Source: an uncultured Collinsella sp.
Lineage (GTDB): Bacteria; Actinomycetota; Coriobacteriia; Coriobacteriales; Coriobacteriaceae
DNA: 64,000 nucleotides
Assembly (NCBI GenBank): GCA_902496455.1
Contig: CABVAY010000001.1
Coordinates: 62,001-126,000 of the forward strand
Direction: 5' to 3'
Shown here: one piece after another, positions 42,489 to 49,230 of the stretch
Layout of the letters: each line of letters begins with the position of its first letter
Position numbering within the stretch: position 1 is the stretch's first letter
Made by a program: the position numbers and the translations under genes
The notes under the pieces: model-generated
What the model was told of the DNA's origin: nothing
The model's input: only the letters and a program-made list of their open reading frames with translations
The model's database searches: none

Positions 42489-44285
42489 CTAACGCACCTC
42501 TCCGAAGAGGGCCTTGAGGCTCTTCTCGAGCGTCTTCTCGTGCTCGAGGATGCGCTTGGCGATCTCGTCAGCTGGCTCCAGCTCGGCGTACTTGTAGAAC
42601 ACGCGCGTGAACGGGACAGTGTAGCCCACCTTGGTCTTCTTCTTGTCCACCCAGGCGTACTTGTTGTACGGGCGTACCTCGCGCTCGATATAGGCGTCAA
42701 TGTCCTGAGTGAGCGGGATGTCCTCGGTGTCCTCCTTGGCCTTGTCCGCCTGCATTTTCCCGCGTTTGTTAAGGACGGGTTCTCCGTCCTCGTCGACGAC
42801 GGGGCTCTCCACGGCAACGCGGTTGAAGCCAAACTCGACCGTCTCCATCAGGCGCGCCTCGACGGAGACCTCTAGTCCGTTGGACCCGGCGCCCGTCCAA
42901 GTGCCGTCGCGATACTCGGAGTACGCCTGGACGATAAGGTCGCGGCAGGACTTGGTGATGTCGTTCTTCTTGTCGCCAATGCCCTTGCGGCGCTTCTCGA
43001 AGCACCGGGAGGCGTCGATGAGCAGCACGTGGTCGCGATGCTCCGGTGCCTTCGCCTTGCTGAAGAGCCAAACGTAGGTGGCGATGCCGGTGTTGTAGAA
43101 CGAGTCGCAGGGCAGCTGCACGATCGCGTCGAGCCAGTCGTTCTCCAACACGTATCGGCGGATGCTGTCCTCGCCGCTGCCGGGCTTGCCCTTGTAGAGC
43201 GGACTCGCGTCCTGGACAATCGCCATCACGCCGTCGTCCTTGAGCTTAGACAGGCCGTTGAGCACGAAGAGCATCTGACCATCGCCCTTGGCGGGAAGCT
43301 TCTCAACGGGGAAGCGTCCACCGCCGGCAGTCTTGAATTCCTTCTCCACCGAGGGGGCCTGAGGATTCCACGGGTCACCGAAGGGTGGATTGGAAATGCA
43401 GTAGTCGAACTTGAAGCCATCGAACTTATCGGCGGAGAGGGTATCTCCGAAGCGCATGTTGGCGTCGTCCTCGCCACGAATTAGCGCACTCGCCTTCGCG
43501 ATGCCGAAAGTGAAGGGATTGAACTCCTGACCGTAGCAGGTTACACGGGCCTCGGCGTCGAGCTGGCGCAGGCGCTCCTCGGTGCAGCCGAGCATCTGCG
43601 AGGTTCCCATGGTCTGGTCGTAGACGGTCTTCGTGATGCGGTCGCCGTCGAAGACGTGCGGGTCCGCCTGAATGAGCAGGTCGGTCATGAGGTACACGAT
43701 GTCGCGGCTCGTGAAGTGAGCGCCGGCGTCCTCGTCGTAGGACTCGGAGAAGCGCTGAATGAGGTTCTCGAAGATGTAGCCCATGTCCACAGCTTTGATC
43801 TTGTCGGGCGACATGTCGGCCTGCGGCTTGCAGAAGTCGCAGACGACCTGGTAGAGCAGCGGGGCGTCTGGGTCGGAGAGGCGTTCGATCTGGTCGGCGA
43901 ACTTCATACGTGCCAAGATGTCCTGCACGTTGTCCGAGAACCCGTTGATGTAGTCCTTGAAGTTGTCCTCGATGTTCTCCGGGTCGGCCTTGAGCGTCTC
44001 GAAGGTGAACTTAGAGGTGTTGTAGAAGGGGTAGCCGGAGGCATCGCGCAAAAAGCCGTCCTTCACGGAAAAGGCTTTGTATTTCTCAGCTGCGGCGAGA
44101 ACGGCATCGTGCGTGGGCTCAAGGCAGTCGTGGAAGCGTTTGATAACGGTCATAGGAAGGATGACCAGGCCGTACTCATGAGGCTTGTAGGGGCCACGCA
44201 GGGTATCGGCGGCACTCCAAATGAGAGATGCCTTCTCTTGAATATTGGCGCCAACGGCCTTGATAAGATCGTCGCTATCCGCCAC
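42489..44285 (-). CDS. hsdM: Type I restriction-modification methyltransferase subunit M
   Basis: Adenine-N6 methyltransferase of 598 residues. The catalytic motif IV is NPPF in CISNPPFGDPW near residue 310. The SAM-binding motif I is the variant DQTMGTSQML (near 235) rather than the common DPTCGTGGML. FTSRDIVYLMTDLLI just before it and YGQEFNPFTFGIAKASALIRG after it fit the family. hsdS follows 2 bp later. Upstream, 2 bp away, is a small RHH-like gene. Confidence 0.95.
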   Translation of the reverse strand: MADSDDLIKAVGANIQEKASLIWSAADTLRGPYKPHEYGLVILPMTVIKRFHDCLEPTHDAVLAAAEKYKAFSVKDGFLRDASGYPFYNTSKFTFETLKADPENIEDNFKDYINGFSDNVQDILARMKFADQIERLSDPDAPLLYQVVCDFCKPQADMSPDKIKAVDMGYIFENLIQRFSESYDEDAGAHFTSRDIVYLMTDLLIQADPHVFDGDRITKTVYDQTMGTSQMLGCTEERLRQLDAEARVTCYGQEFNPFTFGIAKASALIRGEDDANMRFGDTLSADKFDGFKFDYCISNPPFGDPWNPQAPSVEKEFKTAGGGRFPVEKLPAKGDGQMLFVLNGLSKLKDDGVMAIVQDASPLYKGKPGSGEDSIRRYVLENDWLDAIVQLPCDSFYNTGIATYVWLFSKAKAPEHRDHVLLIDASRCFEKRRKGIGDKKNDITKSCRDLIVQAYSEYRDGTWTGAGSNGLEVSVEARLMETVEFGFNRVAVESPVVDEDGEPVLNKRGKMQADKAKEDTEDIPLTQDIDAYIEREVRPYNKYAWVDKKKTKVGYTVPFTRVFYKYAELEPADEIAKRILEHEKTLEKSLKALFGEVR

Positions 44286-44287
44286 TG

Positions 44288-44494
44288 CTATTTCTCCTTC
44301 TTGGTCAGATATTCGATGAGGCTCATCTTTACCAGCGAGGTAAAGCTGATGCCAGAAAGCGCAGCGGCGTCCTTCGCCGCATCACGCATGTTTTTAGGTA
44401 TGCGGATGGTCACGGCAACGTTCTCGCCATCCACAAGAAAGCTCTTGAGCTCGCTTGTCTTGGCCTCTCCGTCGACAAGCTCGGCGTATTTCAT
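44288..44494 (-). CDS. Small ribbon-helix-helix-like protein leading the hsd operon
   Basis: About 68 residues from the ATG at 44494 (GGGGG upstream), starting MKYAELVDGEAKTSELKSFL; an in-frame ATG seven codons earlier is the alternative. The segment NVAVTIRIPKNMRDAAKDAA followed by LSGISFTSLVKMSLIEYLTK has the strand-helix-helix rhythm of RHH DNA-binding proteins and antitoxins. It ends 2 bp before hsdM and has a 15-bp palindrome at its own start, so a control gene for the restriction operon is plausible. No toxin partner is adjacent. Confidence 0.65.
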   Translation of the reverse strand: MKYAELVDGEAKTSELKSFLVDGENVAVTIRIPKNMRDAAKDAAALSGISFTSLVKMSLIEYLTKKEK

Positions 44495-44508
44495 TGGCAA
44501 CCCCCGCG

Positions 44509-44523
44509 ATTGCATGATGCAAT
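44509..44523. promoter_or_regulatory. Palindrome at the start of the hsd operon, candidate operator
   Basis: ATTGCATGATGCAAT is a perfect 7+1+7 palindrome, 15 bp upstream of the preferred start of the RHH-like gene. RHH repressors often bind such short symmetric sites at their own promoters. Confidence 0.5.
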
Positions 44524-44681
44524 ACAAATGTGCTTCTGATTCTAGCAAAGGAACAGAAGCCAATGACCATCTGACGCAGATAGAAGGGGAAGTCGAGAGT
44601 CAACGTTCTGCCCATTCGCGATGCCATGGAATCTTAGGTCCCGTAGGCTTGTCAGCCATTCGGTTAAACCTATAGATATGA

Positions 44682-44725
44682 ATTTAGGCCCGGTGACTTG
44701 AATCAGCGGTCATCCCGGGCCCATC
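44682..44725. repeat. 44-bp direct repeat with hairpin, copy 1
   Basis: Identical over 44 bp to 45727-45770. It contains GGCCCGGTGAC pairing with GTCATCCCGGGCC around 11 nt. It lies about 100 bp downstream of the exonuclease stop on the minus strand and may terminate that transcript. Confidence 0.9.
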
Positions 44726-44753
44726 GATATGCAGTGTACCCAGGGCTAGCAGG

Positions 44754-44776
44754 TTTAACAAATGGATTTTCGTTAG
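44754..44776. repeat. Short inverted repeat 3' of the exonuclease gene
   Basis: TTTAAC-AAATGGATTTTC-GTTAG. The same core is present at 45964-45987 as TTTACC...GGTAAA; the changed base in one arm is matched by a change in the other, which supports a paired structure. Confidence 0.7.
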
Positions 44777-44823
44777 CGCGACCTCGACCGTCCCAACTGC
44801 CTCGGCTACCAACTGAACGCCCC

Positions 44824-45558
44824 CTACCTCCCCTCCGCCTTCAGCTTCAGCAGCAGGTCGCCCAGCTCGGGGCACTTGTTGGAAAGGCGCGTCTGGGCTC
44901 GATCGCCCATCCCCCACCGCTGGCGGATCTCCTGAGCACGCGGACTCACGCGGTAGTCCCCGTCCATCACCTGCTTGAGCAACTTGGCGGTCACGCGCGC
45001 GTCGGCTAGGGCACTGTGGGCATGACCCGTCGACTCGTCAAACTCGATGCCAAACCATGTTGTCGCGTCACTCAAAGAGACGCGCCCGTGGCTGCCCACG
45101 TCCATGATCGAGGTGTAGAACGCCTGCAGGTCGGCCCAGTCCGTAGGAAATGCGGAAAGATCGATGTGCTTTGCTTGGCACTCGGTCAAAAGCTGTCGAC
45201 GATCTGCCCCGCTCCAGCAAACCACCTGGGCGGAGTAGTGACCGATCCAATCGCTGAGCCTTTTGATCACCATGTAGAGCGGGTCGGCCATCGCGGTGTC
45301 CACGGCCGATATCCCCGTAAGCTCGCGGACGGGGAACGCAATGCCTTCGGTAAATTCCGTCTGCACAAACTGCGAGAACTCGCCCATAACGTTGCCGTGG
45401 TAATCGAGCTTGACGGCACCGACCTCGATAATCTCATTGCGCAGTCCACTGCGCTGGCGCTGCTTTGGCACCGGCGCAAACTCAAAGTCCAGCACAATCT
45501 GGCGCGCAAAGTTCGTCGTATCGATAGCCGAGATACCCGGCGTCTTTTCAACTGACAC
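44824..45558 (-). CDS. DEDDh 3'-5' exonuclease family protein
   Basis: 244 residues from the GTG at 45558, which has GGAGAAAGG eight bases upstream and gives VSVEKTPGISAIDTTN. Exo I is VLDFEF near residue 23 (D and E ligands), Exo II lies in the region of VCWSGADRRQLL, and Exo III is HSALADARVTAKLL near residue 180, with the histidine of the DEDDh class. Related proteins include DnaQ-like and KapD-like nucleases. Here it stands between two copies of a 44-bp repeat in the accessory island, so a defence or mobile role is possible, but housekeeping RNA/DNA processing cannot be excluded. Confidence 0.82.
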   Translation of the reverse strand: MSVEKTPGISAIDTTNFARQIVLDFEFAPVPKQRQRSGLRNEIIEVGAVKLDYHGNVMGEFSQFVQTEFTEGIAFPVRELTGISAVDTAMADPLYMVIKRLSDWIGHYSAQVVCWSGADRRQLLTECQAKHIDLSAFPTDWADLQAFYTSIMDVGSHGRVSLSDATTWFGIEFDESTGHAHSALADARVTAKLLKQVMDGDYRVSPRAQEIRQRWGMGDRAQTRLSNKCPELGDLLLKLKAEGR

Positions 45559-45726
45559 GGTTAGGGCCTTTCTCCATTGCCTGCCGCTTGCTACATAGGC
45601 GGCTACATTGCCGTAAGGATAGGTGGCCGCGCGGACATGAAAGCTGGGCGCAATACCATGCGCCAGGCACACGTCATGCAGACGGCCCCAAGAGAGTTGC
45701 CCGCTCTATTCAAATGCATGAAAAAG

Positions 45727-45770
45727 ATTTAGGCCCGGTGACTTGAATCAGCGGTCATCCCGGGCCCATC
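45727..45770. repeat. 44-bp direct repeat with hairpin, copy 2
   Basis: Identical to 44682-44725. On the minus strand the hairpin is followed by a T-rich stretch (TAAATCTTTTTC), consistent with terminator activity for the DUF4143 ATPase gene. Confidence 0.9.
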
Positions 45771-45963
45771 AGAGCTCGTAGAGCTCTTGGTTGCTTTGGT
45801 CTCGCTCTTCACGGCGCTTATCGAACTTTCCGAGGCACTCAAGCAGCATTCGAAGCATAACAAGTCGCTGCCATTAAGGCACTGACCTCTTGACCAAGCA
45901 ACGGCGCTGCCCAGCTATCACCCTTGGGCTGCCGTCAACTTTATTCTATCCGCGAGCATCTGG

Positions 45964-45987
45964 TTTACCAAATGGATTTTCGGTAAA
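45964..45987. repeat. Short inverted repeat 3' of the DUF4143 ATPase gene
   Basis: TTTACC and GGTAAA flank AAATGGATTTTC, 27 bp from the ATPase stop codon. Partner of the element at 44754-44776. Confidence 0.7.
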
Positions 45988-46013
45988 GGAAGCACGGCAC
46001 GCCCGCAAAACCA

Positions 46014-47309
46014 CTACGCCCCAAGTGCCGCCATGGGAATCACCGCCACGCCGTCGTCGCGTGTGTAGGCAATGCTCCCCTTTCCAACCACGACCGCCAA
46101 AAACGCCGGCGCGGCATTCTGGGCGGCAGGATTGGAGAGCACTTTCCTCTCCAGCGCCTTGAGATTTCTCGCTCCATCGTCTGCTTTCGCATCACTCAGC
46201 TTGACCTCGATGGCTCCCCAGCGCCCGTCGTGCTCAACGATCAGATCGACCTCAAGGCCCTTCTCATCTCGGAAATAATGGACACTGTTGTCGACACCGC
46301 CGTAGGTGGAAAGGAACACGCGCACGTCGCGCAGGACGAGATTCTCAAAGAGCATCCCCAGCGTTTGCATATCGCCAAGCAGCCGCTCAGGGGTAGCCCC
46401 CAGCAACGCCGCCGCAAGTGACGGGTCACAGAAGTAGCGCTTGGGGCGCACGCGAACGCGGGCCTTCGAGCGCATGGGCGGCTCCCATCCGCACAGGTCC
46501 TCGGTCAGCTTGAGCCTGTTGAAGAGGTCCAAGTACGCAGCGATGGTCCTCTCGTCGGGGCCCGCCTCACCGTACGAGGCGTCCTTTACGAGCGTCTTGT
46601 ACGTGACAGCCTGGCTCTCGTTCATGGCAAGAGCTCGCAAAAGGCCGTGTGCAAGCTCGGGCGACATGCCCTCGTCCAGCACGTTGACGTCGAGCACCGA
46701 GTGCACGTACTGGCTTGCCGTCTCTCGCGCAAGATCTTCCGAAAGCCCAAGATTTGCAGGCCAACCGCCCCTGCAGCACCAGCGGGCGACGTCATCCACC
46801 GTGCTCTCGCGACGCTGAGGGGCAAAATCCTCGCCCTTAAAGAGGCTTGCCAGTGACACGAGCGGCTCGCCGTCGCCCGACTCACACAGGGCCATGGGGC
46901 GCATTGACAGACGGGCGATCCTACCCGTGCCGGAATGACGAACATGGCTGCGCTCCTCGCTTTTGAGCGCGGTCGAGCCCGTGAGCAAAAGTGTCCCCCG
47001 TTCGTTGCCGCTCGCGTCCACGAAACGCCGGGCGGCATCCCAAACCTCGGGCACCTCCTGCCATTCATCGACCAGGTGTGGCGCATCGCCGATGAGCGCC
47101 AGGCTTGGGTCGACCTCTGCCGCCGCACGCTGCGCAGGCTCATCGAGCCTGGAGACGCTCGCCGAGCGAGAGAGCGCCGTCCAGGTCTTGCCGCACCATT
47201 TGGGGCCGTTGATCTCCACACAGCCAAACGCCCGCATAAGGGTGTCGAGACGCTCCTCTATGAGCCGGGGCCTATATCCCTTTTGGGTCAATCTCTTTGG
47301 TGCATCCAT
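46014..47309 (-). CDS. AAA ATPase with DUF4143 (PD-(D/E)XK-like) domain
   Basis: 431 residues. The N-terminal AAA_14 ATPase domain has INGPKWCGKTWTALSRSAS (Walker A GPKWCGKT) near residue 34 and a Walker B-like APHLVDEWQEVPEVWD near 77, with the LLTGST sensor near 107. The DUF4143 part ends with KGLEVDLIVEHDGRWGAIEV then KLS, an E/D...ExK pattern of the PD-(D/E)XK nuclease fold. This family is widespread, of unknown function, and often variable between strains. Its start (GAGAGGGA upstream) is preceded by five 23-bp iterated motifs. Confidence 0.88.
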   Translation of the reverse strand: MDAPKRLTQKGYRPRLIEERLDTLMRAFGCVEINGPKWCGKTWTALSRSASVSRLDEPAQRAAAEVDPSLALIGDAPHLVDEWQEVPEVWDAARRFVDASGNERGTLLLTGSTALKSEERSHVRHSGTGRIARLSMRPMALCESGDGEPLVSLASLFKGEDFAPQRRESTVDDVARWCCRGGWPANLGLSEDLARETASQYVHSVLDVNVLDEGMSPELAHGLLRALAMNESQAVTYKTLVKDASYGEAGPDERTIAAYLDLFNRLKLTEDLCGWEPPMRSKARVRVRPKRYFCDPSLAAALLGATPERLLGDMQTLGMLFENLVLRDVRVFLSTYGGVDNSVHYFRDEKGLEVDLIVEHDGRWGAIEVKLSDAKADDGARNLKALERKVLSNPAAQNAAPAFLAVVVGKGSIAYTRDDGVAVIPMAALGA

Positions 47310-47345
47310 AGACGGCCGTCCCTCTCTATCACGCGATATGCGAAA

Positions 47346-47443
47346 TTACGCCATTCTCAATGCTGATTTTACGCTACTTTCAATGTAGTTTTTACGCCAT
47401 GACAGATGTAGTTTTTACGCCATTTTCATTGAAGGTTTTACGC
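47346..47443. repeat. Iterated array, TTACGC motif every 23 bp, five copies
   Basis: TTACGC begins at 47346, 47369, 47392, 47415 and 47438, an exact 23-bp period. The intervening 17 nt are related but degenerate (for example CATTCTCAATGCTGATT, TACTTTCAATGTAGTTT). The array lies 37-134 bp upstream of the DUF4143 ATPase start codon, that is, across its promoter. Confidence 0.88.
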
Positions 47444-47494
47444 TTGGCATCCTTAGCGCGACCCATTCCGAGCATCACATCAGAGCGTGCTTGG

Positions 47495-48886
47495 TTATCT
47501 CCGCTCGCACATCTCGGCAAACGAAATCAGCTTGGCATCTCCCCTGCTCGCCGCAGCTTCCTGACATCCTTGCGTAAAGCCTCGCTTCGAGAAGATCGCA
47601 TAGCTTTTGTGCTGCCGCCTAAAGAGCTCGCTTCGATGCACGAGCTTTTGCAGCACGTCTTCGCCCACCGGTTCATTGCGCCATTTGCATTCCGCAAACA
47701 GCGCAGTGCCCTCGCCATCGTCAACAATCAAGTCGATTTCTTCCTGCGTATGCGTGCGATTATCCGTCCCCCACCAGCGCCCAACGCTTGCCGGAACCAC
47801 ATCAAGCTGGCCCGCCCGCGCGAGTTCGTACACGTATTGTCTGCATATAAGCTCAAAGACCGTACCCATGTAATCCGATACGTGCGGCTCAATGCGCTCA
47901 TACGCCATCTCGGCCATATCGTTTTGAATCAGCCCGATGTTCTGCGGAACAAACTTGTACCAGAACCTAAACATCTGATCGCTCAGCAGATACACGGCTC
48001 GCTTATTGCTCGTCTCGTTTAGGGGCAGCTCGCGCTCGACAATCCCAAGCGACGCCAGCTTATCCACATAGCTCTTTACGTTGCTCGCAGGGATTCCCGT
48101 AGAGCTCGCAATCTCCGAGATCTTCGAGCGCCCCTGGGCAATTGCTTGCACGATCGCATCATATTGCTCGGGATTGCGGCACTCCTGCAATAGCAGGTTA
48201 CTCGGCTCCTCAAAGAGATAGCCCGTAGGAGTAAGAAAAAGACGTTTGATGTTGTCCTTGAGCGGTGCGGCAGGATCGACTTTCTCGATATATGCAGGAA
48301 TGCCACCCGTCATGCCATAGCAAACTGCAGCGTCTTCGCGACCCATGCTCTGCCACAGGCCGAGGGTCGTCATAAAATCGAGCGGCATGATCTTAAACTG
48401 GGCCGTACGCCTACCGTATAGCGGACTCTCGTAGCCCAACACCTGCTCTTCCATAAACGAAAGCGACGACCCGCACAGGATAAGCATAAGCTTGGTCTCT
48501 TTGTACAAGTGATCGATCTTGTCTTGCAGCAACGAGCTGATCTCGGGATTCGATTGGGCGAGATAAGGATACTCGTCGATCACGACAATCAAACGTTCCG
48601 TACGAGCCATGGTAGCCAATGCATCGAACGCCTCGTCAAAACTACGAAACGACACGCCAGCAACACCAACGGAGCCCGCAAGTATCGCCTGGCTAAAGCC
48701 ATGCAGGTTTGCCTCTGCATTGGTGCGACGAGCTTGAAAGTAAATAGCCTTCTTGCCTTGGATAAACTCTGTGATAAGACGCGTTTTGCCCACGCGACGG
48801 CGGCCGTAAATCACAGGCATCTCAAAGGAGCCCGTGCCATACAGTCGATTGAGCTCGGACATTTCCGCCGTTCTTCCGATAAACAT
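47495..48886 (-). CDS. AAA ATPase with C-terminal DUF234 (PD-(D/E)XK-like) domain
   Basis: 463 residues of the archaeal-type ATPase family. MFIGRTAEMSELNRLYG at the N-terminus, Walker A VIYGRRRVGKTRLITEF near residue 25, Walker B LIVVIDEYPYL near 98, and LCGSSLSFME near 137. A winged-helix region follows (ASSTGIPASNVKSYVDKLAS), then DUF234 with EEIDLIVDDGEGTALFAECK, the E/D...ExK pattern. Function unknown. The gene is preceded 16 bp upstream by a perfect 25-bp inverted repeat. It lies 186 bp upstream of the other AAA ATPase on the same strand. Confidence 0.88.
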   Translation of the reverse strand: MFIGRTAEMSELNRLYGTGSFEMPVIYGRRRVGKTRLITEFIQGKKAIYFQARRTNAEANLHGFSQAILAGSVGVAGVSFRSFDEAFDALATMARTERLIVVIDEYPYLAQSNPEISSLLQDKIDHLYKETKLMLILCGSSLSFMEEQVLGYESPLYGRRTAQFKIMPLDFMTTLGLWQSMGREDAAVCYGMTGGIPAYIEKVDPAAPLKDNIKRLFLTPTGYLFEEPSNLLLQECRNPEQYDAIVQAIAQGRSKISEIASSTGIPASNVKSYVDKLASLGIVERELPLNETSNKRAVYLLSDQMFRFWYKFVPQNIGLIQNDMAEMAYERIEPHVSDYMGTVFELICRQYVYELARAGQLDVVPASVGRWWGTDNRTHTQEEIDLIVDDGEGTALFAECKWRNEPVGEDVLQKLVHRSELFRRQHKSYAIFSKRGFTQGCQEAAASRGDAKLISFAEMCERR

Positions 48887-48901
48887 AGGGCCATCCTTCC
48901 T

Positions 48902-48957
48902 TTACGTTATAGCTAGCTATATTATACCTTCCTATAATATAGCTAGCTATAACGTAA
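48902..48957. repeat. Perfect 25-bp inverted repeat at the DUF234 ATPase promoter
   Basis: Arms 48902-48926 and 48933-48957 are exact complements with a 6-nt loop. Each arm contains the smaller palindrome TATAGCTAGCTATA, so there are two symmetric sites, and each arm also contains a TATAAT that could serve as a -10 box in either direction. The element begins 16 bp upstream of the ATPase start codon. Confidence 0.92.
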
Positions 48958-49010
48958 TTCGACAAGCGGCGCACGCAAAAGGGTCGGTACACCACCGCAC
49001 GTGGACCGTT

Positions 49011-49134
49011 CCGGAAAATGTATCCCGTTCTGGAGCCAAAAACTGGGCCGTAGTTTCCGCCAAACATGCCATCCGGAAAGCGTGTCCCGTTCTGAGCGCC
49101 AAATCCGGGACGCAGTTTCCACTCCAAACAAAGG
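49011..49134. repeat. 62-bp tandem repeat, two diverged units
   Basis: Units start at 49011 and 49073 with CCGGAAA; shared blocks are GTCCCGTTCTG/ATCCCGTTCTG, GCCAAA and GTAGTTTCC/GCAGTTTCC. Non-coding as far as I can tell. It lies between the accessory island and the second purine arm. Confidence 0.75.
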
Positions 49135-49230
49135 GCCCCGGCTCGCGATGGAGCCGGGACCAAAGGCGCAGCGTATGTAGTTGATGTTGAGCGCGAACAG
49201 CCCATCAGCAATGGCCGTCCACGCTCTACC

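Larger units (their letters stand above)
45559..46013. other. Intergenic region with repeat modules
   Basis: About 450 bp between the exonuclease start and the DUF4143 ATPase stop, both on minus. It holds the second 44-bp hairpin repeat and the second short inverted repeat. An open frame extends the exonuclease upstream, but the GTG start is better supported. No other gene recognised. Confidence 0.5.

Noticed and set aside
33500..49230. Prophage or integrative element
   Set aside because: No integrase, structural phage gene, conjugation gene or attachment-site pair was found, so 'accessory island' is as far as the evidence goes.
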